Shown in pieces: positions 17,823 to 26,417 of a stretch of DNA of 64,000 nucleotides (within the stretch, counting starts at the first letter, position 1; every line of letters begins with the position of its first letter). Under the pieces are notes generated by a model, which was given only the letters and a program-made list of their open reading frames with translations, had not been told where the DNA came from and did no database searches. The position numbers and the translations under genes are program-made. The stretch covers positions 1 to 64,000 of the forward strand of contig LWTM01000074.1 in NCBI GenBank assembly GCA_002101205.1. Direction: 5' to 3'. This DNA comes from Cycloclasticus sp. symbiont of Poecilosclerida sp. N. GTDB lineage: Bacteria; Pseudomonadota; Gammaproteobacteria; Methylococcales; Cycloclasticaceae.

Positions 17823-19198
17823 TGGACGGCGGCATCGCTCTGTGGATGTTCGGCGCTGTCTTCATTGTTTTACTGATGGGCTATCCTGTTGCTATCAGCT
17901 TAGCGGGGACGGCGCTAGCTTTTGCCCTTGCTGGCGACTATTTCGACACCTTTGATTCAGCTTTTTTAGAGGCCTTGCCCAATCGTCTATTCGGCATTAT
18001 TGGAAATGGCACCTTGATCGCCGTGCCACTGTTTGTTTTTATGGGCGTGATGCTTGAGAAATCAAAAGTCGCTGAAGACTTGCTTGAAAACATGAGCAAG
18101 CTTTTTGGCGGCTTGCGCGGCGGGCTAGGGTATTCGGTGATACTCGTGGGCATGTTAATGGCTGCCAGTACAGGCATAGTGGGCGCAACCGTCGTAACAA
18201 TGGGTTTGTTATCTTTACCGACTATGCTCAAAAGAAACTACGACCCTGCTCTAGCCTGCGGCACTATTTGCGCGTCAGGAACGCTGGGGCAAATCATTCC
18301 GCCGTCCATCGTTCTGGTCTTATTGGGCGATGTTATTTCATCCGCTTACCAACAAGCTCAGCTGAATATGGGTATCTTTTCACCTGAAACCGTTTCTGTT
18401 GGTGACCTATTCGCAGGCGCACTTATTCCCGGCATGATATTGGTCGCTTTATACATACTATACTTAGCTGGCCTTGCTTTTTTTAAGTCCAGTTCATGCC
18501 CCGCTTTGTCCCAACAAGCGTCTAGCGAAGGCTTAGCAATGGATTTACTAAAAGGCTTAGTCCCGCCACTTGTTCTTATTATTGCTGTACTCGGCTCTAT
18601 TATTGGAGGCATAGCCACCCCGACAGAGGCTGCATCCGTTGGCGCTGTAGGCGCCACGTTTTTAGCTTATCTAAAAAAACAGCTAACGATTAAACAATTA
18701 AAAGACGTGGCACAAAGCACCACTCAAGTCACCAGCATGGTGTTTTTTATTCTGATTGGCGCATCATTATTTTCTCTGGTCTTTAGGGGTTTTGGCGGCG
18801 ATGAGTTAATAGAGGACCTATTATCTGACTTGCCAGGCGGCGTCTTTGGCGCAATGCTCGTCGTCATGTTAGTGATGTTTTTATTGGGGTTTGTTTTAGA
18901 CTTTATTGAAATAACCTTCGTTGTCGTGCCCATCGTTGCGCCCATCTTATTGGCGATGGGCATCGACCCTGTCTGGCTCGGCATTATGATTGCGCTAAAT
19001 CTACAAACATCTTTTCTAACGCCACCTTTTGGCTTTGCACTGTTCTATTTACGCGGTGTTGCACCAGCATCCATTAAAACCAGTCAAATATACAAAGGTG
19101 TTATGCCTTTTATTTTAATTCAGCTCTTTTTACTGGGCCTATTGGCCATCTGGCCTGATTTAGCGACTTGGTTACCAACGGTCATTTATGGCGATTAA
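17822..19198 (+). CDS. dctM: TRAP transporter large permease (DctM)
   Basis: 458 residues, about 12 membrane helices. It has the DctM family features GNGTLIAVPLFVFMGVMLEK, the GTLGQIIPPSIVLVLLGDV segment, and LNLQTSFLTPPFGFALFYLR near the C-terminus. It is the sodium-coupled transport subunit. It shares an ATG/TAA overlap with dctQ. The last codons overlap the beginning of a methyltransferase-like relic, suggesting that rearrangement happened right behind this gene. Confidence 0.94.
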   Translation: MDGGIALWMFGAVFIVLLMGYPVAISLAGTALAFALAGDYFDTFDSAFLEALPNRLFGIIGNGTLIAVPLFVFMGVMLEKSKVAEDLLENMSKLFGGLRGGLGYSVILVGMLMAASTGIVGATVVTMGLLSLPTMLKRNYDPALACGTICASGTLGQIIPPSIVLVLLGDVISSAYQQAQLNMGIFSPETVSVGDLFAGALIPGMILVALYILYLAGLAFFKSSSCPALSQQASSEGLAMDLLKGLVPPLVLIIAVLGSIIGGIATPTEAASVGAVGATFLAYLKKQLTIKQLKDVAQSTTQVTSMVFFILIGASLFSLVFRGFGGDELIEDLLSDLPGGVFGAMLVVMLVMFLLGFVLDFIEITFVVVPIVAPILLAMGIDPVWLGIMIALNLQTSFLTPPFGFALFYLRGVAPASIKTSQIYKGVMPFILIQLFLLGLLAIWPDLATWLPTVIYGD

Positions 19199-19355
19199 CC
19201 TCATTGACCGTTTACAAATACCCGCTGTTTTTCTAGATGATATTCGTCGGCGTATTAATGTCGGCGGCGTTTTAGCCATCTTGTCACCTTATACATGGCT
19301 ACAATAATTCTCTCCAAAAGAAAATTGGCTAGGGGGTATTTAGAGACGGCGAGCC
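19188..19355 (+). pseudogene. Relic of a putative 4-mercaptohistidine N1-methyltransferase (ovothiol-type)
   Basis: Reading from 19188, the frame encodes AINLIDRLQIPAVFLDDI, then GGVLAILSPYTWLQ, a stop at the place of an acidic residue, then FSPKENWLGGI and a second stop. The combination NLIDRL…SPYTWLEEF…PKENWLGG is what I know from the putative 4-mercaptohistidine N1-methyltransferases linked to ovothiol synthesis (OvoA). The N-terminal SAM-binding half is missing, cut off at the 3' end of dctM, and two in-frame stops kill the rest. Family recall, not a search, supports this call. Confidence 0.7.
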
Positions 19356-19414
19356 GTTTTCAACGTAGCTTTGGCCAATTGAGTATTTGGAGTGGGCTTT
19401 TTAAAGTGACTACG

Positions 19415-20500
19415 TTATAACAATCGCGCTCGCATAAACGCGTATTCAGATACCTCTGACCAACGCATGGCTTGTTGTTGAAAGCCATTGTATGAGGCGT
19501 ATACTTTTTTCGAAAAACTGTCCCTATCTATAATTTCTTGAACCACGGTATGCGATAAGCCGTGAAGTTTTTTCAATACGTCGTCCGGTAACGGCTTTAA
19601 GACGACCTTATGTTTATTAACCAAGGTACCTAGTGCCATATTGTTTTTAGCCGTAAATTCAGAAATCATATCCATATTCGCATCTTTACAAGCGTGCTTC
19701 ACTATCGCTTGTAAATCAGACGGTAACTGCACAAACGCGTCTTTATTGATAAATGTTTCAAGGGTTGAGCCCGGCTCATGCCAACCTGGGTAATAATAAT
19801 TCTTCGCGGCTTTATATAGGCCAAACGCCATATCGTTATATGGCCCGACCCATTCGGTCGCGTCAATGGCGCCTGATTGTAAGGACGTAAAAATCTCACC
19901 CCCAGGTAAACTAACCGGCGTTCCGCCTGCGCGTTTTAGCACTTCTCCGCCCAAGCCGGGAATACGCATTTTTAAGCCCTTAAGGTCATCAACTGAGTTT
20001 ATTTCTTTACGAAACCAGCCCGCCATTTGCACACCCGTGTTACCAGCCGCAGTCGGGATAAGGTTAAAACGGTCATACAGCTCTTCCCATAGTGCGATGC
20101 CACCGCCGTAATACAACCAGCCGTTCACTTCTTGCGCAGTCATCCCAAAAGGTATCGCCGTAAAAAACTGCGCGGCCTCGCTTTTCCCTTTCCAATAATA
20201 AGCCGCACCGTGTCCCATTTGAGCTGTGCCGCGAGATACCGCGTCAAAGGCTTCAAACGCGGGCACAAACTCATTTGCGCCGTATACTTTTATACGAATT
20301 CTTCCACCGCTCATTTGCTCTATCGTTTTAGCTAAATAGTTTGCATTGGTGCCCAGCACAGGAAAGTTTTTTGGCCAAGTGGTCACCATTTTCCATTTAA
20401 ATTCAGGCTTCGCTGCAAAAGCTTCTGCACCCGTTACCATTGAACCCACTGCTAACGCGCCCATGCCTGTTTTTTTTATAAAATCACGACGTTTAATCAT
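19415..20500 (-). CDS. dctP: TRAP transporter substrate-binding protein (DctP/TakP-like), Tat-exported
   Basis: 361 residues. The N-terminus has a twin-arginine signal (KRRDFIKKTGMGALAVGSM). The mature part opens with KWKMVTTWPKNFPVLG and contains MGHGAAYYWKGKSEAAQFF and the conserved arginine region LKGLKMRIPGLGGEV, which binds the substrate carboxylate. The pattern resembles the 2-oxoacid-binding TakP group, so a carboxylic acid is the likely substrate. It is convergent with dctQM, unlike the usual co-directional order. The debris between them explains this as a local rearrangement. Confidence 0.9.
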   Translation of the reverse strand: MIKRRDFIKKTGMGALAVGSMVTGAEAFAAKPEFKWKMVTTWPKNFPVLGTNANYLAKTIEQMSGGRIRIKVYGANEFVPAFEAFDAVSRGTAQMGHGAAYYWKGKSEAAQFFTAIPFGMTAQEVNGWLYYGGGIALWEELYDRFNLIPTAAGNTGVQMAGWFRKEINSVDDLKGLKMRIPGLGGEVLKRAGGTPVSLPGGEIFTSLQSGAIDATEWVGPYNDMAFGLYKAAKNYYYPGWHEPGSTLETFINKDAFVQLPSDLQAIVKHACKDANMDMISEFTAKNNMALGTLVNKHKVVLKPLPDDVLKKLHGLSHTVVQEIIDRDSFSKKVYASYNGFQQQAMRWSEVSEYAFMRARLL

Positions 20501-20666
20501 CCAGCCCTCTGTTGTGTTTTCTTGTTTGAAGATTGTCTATACTACCGCCTATGCACGCGCCTGAGAAGAGGTGCGACACTACAAAACAACCTGTTTACTA
20601 GCATTTTTTTAGCTCACCCTTTTTCATCCATGTTATTGAACCTAAGTCAGGAAAAGTACATCCATA

Positions 20667-20694
20667 TTGACAGCGTAACTCAATGGGTTACAAT
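20667..20694 (+). promoter_or_regulatory. Sigma-70-type promoter of the higBA relic
   Basis: TTGACA at 20667–20672 and TACAAT at 20689–20694 are separated by 16 bp, close to the consensus. It points at the dead higB gene. Confidence 0.65.
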
Positions 20695-20709
20695 TAGTGC
20701 CATAATAGC

Positions 20710-20733
20710 TAACCCTTATTTACATAAGGGTTA
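20710..20733. promoter_or_regulatory. Operator-like perfect palindrome upstream of the higBA relic
   Basis: TAACCCTTAT, four bases, then ATAAGGGTTA form a perfect 10-bp inverted repeat, starting 15 bp after the -10 box. HigA antitoxins bind such palindromes in their own promoter, so this is probably the former autoregulatory operator. Confidence 0.6.
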
Positions 20734-20745
20734 GGAGCGTTGCTA

Positions 20746-20941
20746 GAATATTAGTAAACCGTCTCGTATTCAAGCAAAACATGCCAAACGTTTAAGCTTA
20801 ATACTCACCAGCCTTGACCGAGCAGAAAGCTCTCAAGATATGGATTCGCTAGACGTAAAACATTTGGTTCGTTTCTATCGACGGTCACTGGAGAGTAACT
20901 TTTCGATTCATAGGTCGAAATACAGAGATAGTAAATTATGA
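20746..20941 (+). pseudogene. higB toxin relic (RelE/HigB superfamily)
   Basis: The frame ending at 20941 reads SRIQAKHAKRLSLILTSLD then RAESSQDMDSLD, which matches the middle of HigB host-inhibition toxins (IQAKHA…L..LD.A….DM..PG). The N-terminal third is missing. The end, which should read HWSVTVSGNWRVTFRF, is rearranged to RRSLESNFSIHRS. The RNase toxin is dead. Confidence 0.75.
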
Positions 20942-20960
20942 GGGTTGTCACTAATTCACT

Positions 20961-21250
20961 ATGCACAACCTAGCACATCTAGGTGAGGTCTTAAAAAAGC
21001 TAGTAATTCCCCCTTTAGAACTCACTATTATCAATGTATCAGCGCACCTAAATATTAGTCGCAAAACACTATAAAAAGTTTTAAATGGTAGAGACGCAAT
21101 AACCCCGAAAATGGCATTACGTTTAGAATTTGTATTTAACAAACCCTCTGCCTACCACTGACTACGCTTACAAAATGCTTATGGTCTTTGGCGGGCACGC
21201 CAAATAAATCTGATTTGCACGTCCAGCCTTATCGTTCTTACTACGCGTAG
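20961..21250 (+). pseudogene. higA antitoxin relic (XRE-type)
   Basis: From the ATG at 20961 the frame reads HLGEVLKKLVIPPLELTI, then INVSAHLNISRKTL, stop, KVLNGRDAITPKMALRLE and VFNKPSAYH, stop, LRLQNAYGLWRARQ, with a frameshift before HVQPYRS. This is a near-complete HigA antitoxin (helix-turn-helix DNA-binding family) with two in-frame stops and one frameshift. It follows the higB relic, the normal higBA order. Confidence 0.88.
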
Positions 21251-21332
21251 AGGCTTAACCAATAGGTCAAAGGCACGCGAAAAAGACCCGCGAGCTTTAC
21301 CTTAAACAGCAAGACAACAACGAGGTGGCAAC

Positions 21333-21569
21333 ATGAAGCTTGATGAAAACGAACTTGATGAACTAAATGTTCTTTTGCAATTTGATTTATCGAACACGCA
21401 ACAAGGCATAAAAATTCACAATGATGCAGAAACAAATGTCACTAAGGCGGCTGCACGATTGTTTGAAAAAGGTTTAATTGATCAGCTAGACGGTGGTTAC
21501 TTAACCCCCCTTGGCATAACGACAGCTGAACACGCGAATGCTATTGCAGGCCTGCTGACAACCAGTTAA
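21333..21569 (+). CDS. TIGR02647 family small protein
   Basis: 78 residues with ELDELNVLLQFDLSNTQQGI and GLIDQLDGGYLTPLGITTAE, which I recognise as the conserved TIGR02647 family of gammaproteobacteria. It looks like a small helical, winged-helix-like protein, but its role is not known. GAGG precedes the ATG. It lies between the toxin–antitoxin relic and ubiI, convergent with ubiI. Confidence 0.8.
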   Translation: MKLDENELDELNVLLQFDLSNTQQGIKIHNDAETNVTKAAARLFEKGLIDQLDGGYLTPLGITTAEHANAIAGLLTTS

Positions 21570-21571
21570 GC

Positions 21572-22753
21572 TCATAAGCCCATCGCGTGCCTGCAAATTT
21601 TATTTTTAAGCAGCGTAGAGCTATTCACAACACCCATACCCGAGTTTCTCGCCAGTTGAACCAGTATTTCATCAGCGCCAAACAAGCGCTTAAAGCCATC
21701 CATAACTCCCATCATCAATAAGTTATCGCCTTTGCGTTGCCGCTCATATCTTCGTAGTACTTGCCGACTGAATATGTCCCGTCCTTTTTTATGTGCCTGC
21801 ACAATAACTGCCGCTAACGTTACCGCATCCGTCAAACCCAAATTCGCACCCTGGCCTGCTAATGGGTGAATGGTGTGAATCGCATCGCCTATTAACACTA
21901 CTCGTTGCCGACTATATTCAGGTGAAAATTGCATTTTTAATGCAAACGCGCCGCGCGCGCCCATTGACTCAAAGTGACCTAACCTATATTCAGACGCTTC
22001 GGCTAAGGCATCACAAAACTCAGCGTCGGATAGTTTCAAATAAGCTTCCGTCGTTGTCGATTTTGACGTCCAAACAATAGAAATCAAGCCGTCGCGCAGC
22101 GGCAATAACGCCAGCGGCCCTTCAGGCAAGAATCGTTGCCAGGCAGTATTTTCGTGCGACTGTTCTGGTTTTACCGTCGCAACCAGTGCTTTTTGATCAT
22201 AGTCCCAGCCGTAATTCTCAATACCACTAAGCTGCCTTATTTTGGAGTTTAAGCCGTCTGCGCCGATTAATAATTCTGCGTGTATTCGCGTACTATTGGA
22301 CAGCTTAATATCCACACCATTATCGTCGATATCAAAACTTTCTAGTTGCGTCGATGTGAATAACTCACAAGACTCCAGATTACTTAGTTTTTTCCAAATA
22401 GCCGAAACAGTAACTCGATTTTCCACCACGCTGCCCATTTGCGCTTCGCCTGCATCGGCGGAGTCTATGCCTATCTCGCCGCTACCAAAGTGATCCCAAA
22501 CAAACATTTTTTGCATTGCCTGCTGACCCGACTCAACAACATCGCTCCATACGCCTAGCGACTTAAATACATTAATAGATGCCATTGTTAGCGCTGAAAC
22601 GCGTAAGTCATATGTATCGCCTGGCCAATCATCCATAGGGTTCCCTGCATCAATAAGCACAACAGACAGCCCTTTTTCAGCAAGCAAGCAAGCCGCCGTT
22701 GCGCCTACCACGCCACCGCCAACAATCGCTACTTGATATGTTTTATTTGTCAT
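21572..22753 (-). CDS. ubiI: FAD-dependent ubiquinone-biosynthesis hydroxylase (UbiI/VisC type)
   Basis: 393 residues. Flavin monooxygenase of the UbiH/UbiI/UbiF group with an N-terminal dinucleotide fold (VAIVGGGVVGATAACLLAEKG), the mid-domain LIGADGLNSKIR, and the second FAD motif GDAIHTIHPLAGQGANLGL. It hydroxylates the prenylated ring on the way to ubiquinone. The pepP–ubiH–ubiI order points to UbiI (C5 position), but the exact ring position is inferred from order rather than residues. Its start overlaps the ubiH stop by one base. Confidence 0.9.
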   Translation of the reverse strand: MTNKTYQVAIVGGGVVGATAACLLAEKGLSVVLIDAGNPMDDWPGDTYDLRVSALTMASINVFKSLGVWSDVVESGQQAMQKMFVWDHFGSGEIGIDSADAGEAQMGSVVENRVTVSAIWKKLSNLESCELFTSTQLESFDIDDNGVDIKLSNSTRIHAELLIGADGLNSKIRQLSGIENYGWDYDQKALVATVKPEQSHENTAWQRFLPEGPLALLPLRDGLISIVWTSKSTTTEAYLKLSDAEFCDALAEASEYRLGHFESMGARGAFALKMQFSPEYSRQRVVLIGDAIHTIHPLAGQGANLGLTDAVTLAAVIVQAHKKGRDIFSRQVLRRYERQRKGDNLLMMGVMDGFKRLFGADEILVQLARNSGMGVVNSSTLLKNKICRHAMGL

Positions 22754-23949
22754 TAAACGACGTTTAACCTTGCCAAGCGCGAGCCTAAACCCATTGTTTG
22801 ACGCGCAAATTGGTTTTTCAACACGGGTGCCTTATCCAGCATCAGCAGTCCACTATTTCGCAGGACGCTCAATAGAGCATTATTGGTAGAAAACAGTTTG
22901 ATAACATTGTCAGTAAACCCTATTATCAGCATTTGATCCGTTTTCCTTCGCTGCACATAAGTATCAAGAATATGTTCAACATTGAAGCTTTCATGTGACA
23001 TCAATGTATCCGCCAATATAGCCGCGTCGCGCAAACCAAGGTTAAAGCTTTGTCCTGCCACGGGGTGCAGTTGATGCGCTGCATTGCCAATTAACACAAC
23101 TCTATCCGCTGTGTTGTTGGGCGTGTACGACAAGTTCAACGGGAATGCTTGGCATTCGCCGGATAAAGATAATTCGCCCAACCACTGGCCAAAACGTGAC
23201 TGCAGTCTTTGTGAGAAACCATCATTTGATAGCTTTATGACCTGCTCTGCAAGCGCCGTTGACATCGTCCAAACTAGCGAATACAAGCCATCAAAGTGCG
23301 GCAACATCGCTATCGGCCCCTCGGATGTAAAGCGCTCGTAAGCTACGCTGTAATCATCCGATTCAACCTTAATGAGCCCTGTGATGGCTTGCTGATTGTA
23401 GGCGTATTCTTTTAACTCAAAGCAGCCCTTCTCGCGCACCTTTGACATGCCACCATCGGCTGCCACCAATAACTGGCACGACAGAGTTTTCTCTTGTCCG
23501 TCTAAATTTATCGTTACATCTGCACCACCTTGGTGAACCACATAGTCAACAAGGCTTGCTGGGCACAAATAATCAATAGCTTTGTTCGTTAAACTTTCAA
23601 TAACCACCGCTTCTATTTGCGCCGCCTCAACGACATAGCCCAACGCTTCAACATTTTGTGACACTGCTGACAGACGCGTTTTGCCGAAATGTCCTTTATC
23701 CGATACATGAATATACTCGATGGACATTGCTGCATCGTTAACTTGCCGCCAAATATCGAGTTGCTCAAAAATGCATCGACTACCCCAAGAAAGCGCAATC
23801 GCTCGTTTACCCGCACTATCCGACTGCTTTGCAGAAAACTCACAAGCTTCGACGATGGCAACACGCAAGCGTGATTGGCTTAATGCCAAGCCTAAGCAAC
23901 CGCCCACCATGCCGCCGCCAATAATGATTACGTCATAATCATGCGACAC
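22753..23949 (-). CDS. ubiH: 2-octaprenyl-6-methoxyphenol hydroxylase (UbiH)
   Basis: 398 residues with the FAD fold IIIGGGMVGGCLGLALSQS, VAADGGMSKVREKG and the second flavin motif GNAAHQLHPVAGQSFNLGLRD. UbiH hydroxylates the C4 position in ubiquinone synthesis. The start is a GTG at 23949 that overlaps the pepP stop by 11 bp, so pepP, ubiH and ubiI form one operon. The motif HPVAGQSFNLG has serine where glycine is usual, a small deviation. Confidence 0.92.
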   Translation of the reverse strand: MSHDYDVIIIGGGMVGGCLGLALSQSRLRVAIVEACEFSAKQSDSAGKRAIALSWGSRCIFEQLDIWRQVNDAAMSIEYIHVSDKGHFGKTRLSAVSQNVEALGYVVEAAQIEAVVIESLTNKAIDYLCPASLVDYVVHQGGADVTINLDGQEKTLSCQLLVAADGGMSKVREKGCFELKEYAYNQQAITGLIKVESDDYSVAYERFTSEGPIAMLPHFDGLYSLVWTMSTALAEQVIKLSNDGFSQRLQSRFGQWLGELSLSGECQAFPLNLSYTPNNTADRVVLIGNAAHQLHPVAGQSFNLGLRDAAILADTLMSHESFNVEHILDTYVQRRKTDQMLIIGFTDNVIKLFSTNNALLSVLRNSGLLMLDKAPVLKNQFARQTMGLGSRLARLNVV

Positions 23950-25264
23950 GCGCGGCCTCCATCAACTCTTCAATATCGTTTATTTCTTTGGGTGCTCCTT
24001 GCGTTAACACCTCATGACCTTTTTTAGTGACCAACACGTCGTCTTCAATACGAACACCAATGCCGCGCCACTTTTTATCGACTTCTGTGGCGTTAGGCTG
24101 AATATATAAGCCTGGCTCTATCGTTAGCACCATACCCGGCTCTAACAAGCGCCATTGCTTATTTATTTTATAATCACCCACGTCGTGAACATCCATGCCT
24201 AGCCAATGTCCGGTTCGGTGCATATAGTAAGGCTTGTAGGCCTCATTTTTAATCAGCGTTGGCACGTGGCCTTTTAACAAACCAAATTTCACCAACCCTT
24301 TTGTTAACACTTTAACGGCAGCTTCATGTGGATCGTTCCAGTGATTACCTGGCTTAACCTGCTTAATCGCAGCGTATTGTGCATCTAGAACCAGTTGATA
24401 CAGCGCCCTTTGCTCGCCACTAAAGACGCCGTTAATAGGAAAAGTTCGCGTAATATCCGATGCATATTTTTGCCATTCGCAACCTGCATCAATCAACAAA
24501 AGGTCACCGTCATTCAACTTCGAATTATTGTCCGTATAGTGGAGGATACAGCCATTTTCCCCACCCGCGACGATGGATGGATAGGCTTCAGATTGGGCAC
24601 CATTGCTCATAAAGCAATGTTTCATTTCTGCGTCGATTTGATACTCAAACACATTAGGGCGCGTACGCTGCATCGCAATTTTATGCGCCTTAACAGATAT
24701 TTTTGCTGCCTTCTTCATCTGCTTAATTTCATTCACAGATTTTATGAGCCGCATTTCATGCAGCAAATGGTCGGAAGAAATAAATTCTGCTGGTGCACAA
24801 ACACCCGCTCTAGAACGACCGCGTACTTTTTGCGACCAGTCCATTAGCTGCTGGTCAAATTCTAGCTGAGTGCCCATCGGAAAATATAAACGGCTTTTGT
24901 CCTCTAACAAACCCGGCAAAATATCATCTATATCGTCTATCGGAAAGGCATCATCCACCGCGTAATCTTTAACTGCGCCTTCAAGGCCCGCGCTTGCACC
25001 CACCCACAAAGCCGTCTTCTCATCAAACTCACGACAAAATAAAACGTACTCGCCCTGTTCACGGCCTGGCACGAAAACAATGACCGCTTCAGGCTCATCA
25101 AACCCGCTTAAATAGAAAAAGTCACTGTTTTGGCGGAAGGGAAAGTCAACGTCGCTATTGCGTTGCATAATCGAGCTGCTAGCGAGAACCGCTATATTTC
25201 CATTGCCGACCATCCGAATAAATTGCTTACGGCGGCGTGCGAATTCTTTTTGCTCTTTTAACAC
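23939..25264 (-). CDS. pepP: Xaa-Pro aminopeptidase (PepP)
   Basis: 441 residues. An N-terminal AMP_N domain (RNSDVDFPFRQNSDFFYLSG) precedes the creatinase-fold M24 metallopeptidase domain. Metal ligands are visible in LLIDAGCEWQKYASDITRTF (two aspartates), YMHRTGHWLGMDVHD (histidine), LTIEPGLY (glutamate) and GIGVRIEDDVLVT (glutamate). It removes N-terminal residues that precede proline. The start is a GTG at 25264. It is 19 bp downstream of the ygfB gene, in one operon with ubiH and ubiI. Confidence 0.95.
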   Translation of the reverse strand: MLKEQKEFARRRKQFIRMVGNGNIAVLASSSIMQRNSDVDFPFRQNSDFFYLSGFDEPEAVIVFVPGREQGEYVLFCREFDEKTALWVGASAGLEGAVKDYAVDDAFPIDDIDDILPGLLEDKSRLYFPMGTQLEFDQQLMDWSQKVRGRSRAGVCAPAEFISSDHLLHEMRLIKSVNEIKQMKKAAKISVKAHKIAMQRTRPNVFEYQIDAEMKHCFMSNGAQSEAYPSIVAGGENGCILHYTDNNSKLNDGDLLLIDAGCEWQKYASDITRTFPINGVFSGEQRALYQLVLDAQYAAIKQVKPGNHWNDPHEAAVKVLTKGLVKFGLLKGHVPTLIKNEAYKPYYMHRTGHWLGMDVHDVGDYKINKQWRLLEPGMVLTIEPGLYIQPNATEVDKKWRGIGVRIEDDVLVTKKGHEVLTQGAPKEINDIEELMEAARVA

Positions 25265-25283
25265 AATCTAGCCTTTGTAAAAA

Positions 25284-25862
25284 TCAGTGAATCGTCGGCT
25301 CATCATCGTCATATTCCCCTGACGGCTGAAGTTCTAGCAATAGCATATGAACACCAACGCGAACGTACTCATGCAATTCCATAAATGCTTGCTCATCGGT
25401 ATCGTCAGTATTATCTGAATCCAGTCTTGAAATTTCCATAAGGTCCCGCAGTATACTGCGGCTTCCCTCTTCCCAATCCTTATCGTCACCAACACCCATA
25501 TACGCTATACCGTATAAAAAACCTTGGCACCATTCGCTTAACGCGCTAGCACGTACGGAAATACACTCATCATCGTCGGGCAGTAACAAATCAAAAATAA
25601 ACTCGTCAGCTTCTAATAACTCCCGCGTTCCTTGAAACAAATCCATCAACGATTGCTTGTTGTCGTCCGCTATCGAATCAATCTGTTCATCGGTGTCAAA
25701 AAGAGCCGTCAACCAACGACTAAACTGCGCATCAAAGCGTACACAAAGCATGCCCACAGCCAAACCATGCGTCTCCGAAACGCCCATGTTTGCATCATTT
25801 TCTTCTAGCAGCAACTGCAGATTTTCATGTCCACCCAAACGTTCCACTTCTATACCCCGCAC
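25284..25862 (-). CDS. ygfB: YgfB/UPF0149 family protein
   Basis: About 192 residues with the UPF0149 pattern SETHGLAVGMLCVRF near the N-terminus and EWCQGFLYGIAYMG in the middle. The C-terminus is acidic. It precedes pepP as in E. coli and Pseudomonas. The family has been tied to expression control of cell-wall amidase genes in Pseudomonas; the role here is untested. The GTG at 25862 is the only start that keeps the family N-terminus. An IS1595 terminus begins 10 bp upstream, so the promoter and perhaps the first codons were reshaped by that insertion. Confidence 0.87.
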   Translation of the reverse strand: MRGIEVERLGGHENLQLLLEENDANMGVSETHGLAVGMLCVRFDAQFSRWLTALFDTDEQIDSIADDNKQSLMDLFQGTRELLEADEFIFDLLLPDDDECISVRASALSEWCQGFLYGIAYMGVGDDKDWEEGSRSILRDLMEISRLDSDNTDDTDEQAFMELHEYVRVGVHMLLLELQPSGEYDDDEPTIH

Positions 25863-25872
25863 AAATGAATGA

Positions 25873-26145
25873 GGGTCATGACAAGTTCAGCGGCTCTTTT
25901 TTGAACATTTTGAGCAAAATATTGTATAGACCTTGTTCTCGATTATTAAATCTAAACCCACTCTGTTTAAGATGTAAATTGAACATACCTTTATCCATTC
26001 CTTTAAACTTCATCCGTCGTATTTTAGCATAGCGCAGAACGCCTCAATTCCACATATAATCCGCTGTAACGTTCATGCTGAGCAGTTAGGGACCATCTCA
26101 GTATAAACCTTGCCTTCTGTTTTAAGTAGCTTTCATCACTTTCCA
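25873..26145 (-). mobile_element. IS1595-family relic, copy 1 (internally deleted)
   Basis: The reverse strand encodes ESDESYLKQ, then a deletion, KVYTEMVPNCSA, stop, TLQRII, another deletion, then MKFKGMDKGMFNLHLKQSGF and FNNREQGLYNILLKMFKK. This is the C-terminal half of an IS1595 (ISXO2-like) DDE transposase. The outer end GGGTCATGACAAGTTCAG (25873–25890) resembles the termini of the copies at 52973 and 61552. The junction at DESYLKQK is shared with the copy near 61740, so both derive from one deleted ancestor. I see nothing definite from here to 26400. Confidence 0.8.
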
Positions 26146-26417
26146 TTTCAAACACGCCATAAATTCCATCGTGAGTTAAAAAATCACGTACTTTATCTGC
26201 CTAAAAATCAACTCGCCTACCTTCCGACGCCAATGTTTAGATGTTTTTTTACGGGCTCTTTATAAACAGACAAGATAATGGTCGTTTGCAATAATCAACT
26301 TGAACATTAATCGCTAAAGTCGTGTTCGTACTAGTTAGAAGAAAATAGCTACTTATCGAAAGAACTCAGATAGAATAAAGGTCTATTTGCACACCTAACA
26401 ATAATTAAGAGAAGGCT

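Noticed and set aside
20501-20660. Short forward frames upstream of the higBA relic
   Set aside because: No start signal or conserved motif; this is the dctP leader and spacer.
24395-24847. 150-codon forward frame opposite pepP
   Set aside because: Shadow of a metallopeptidase gene with all metal ligands; no domain in the shadow frame.
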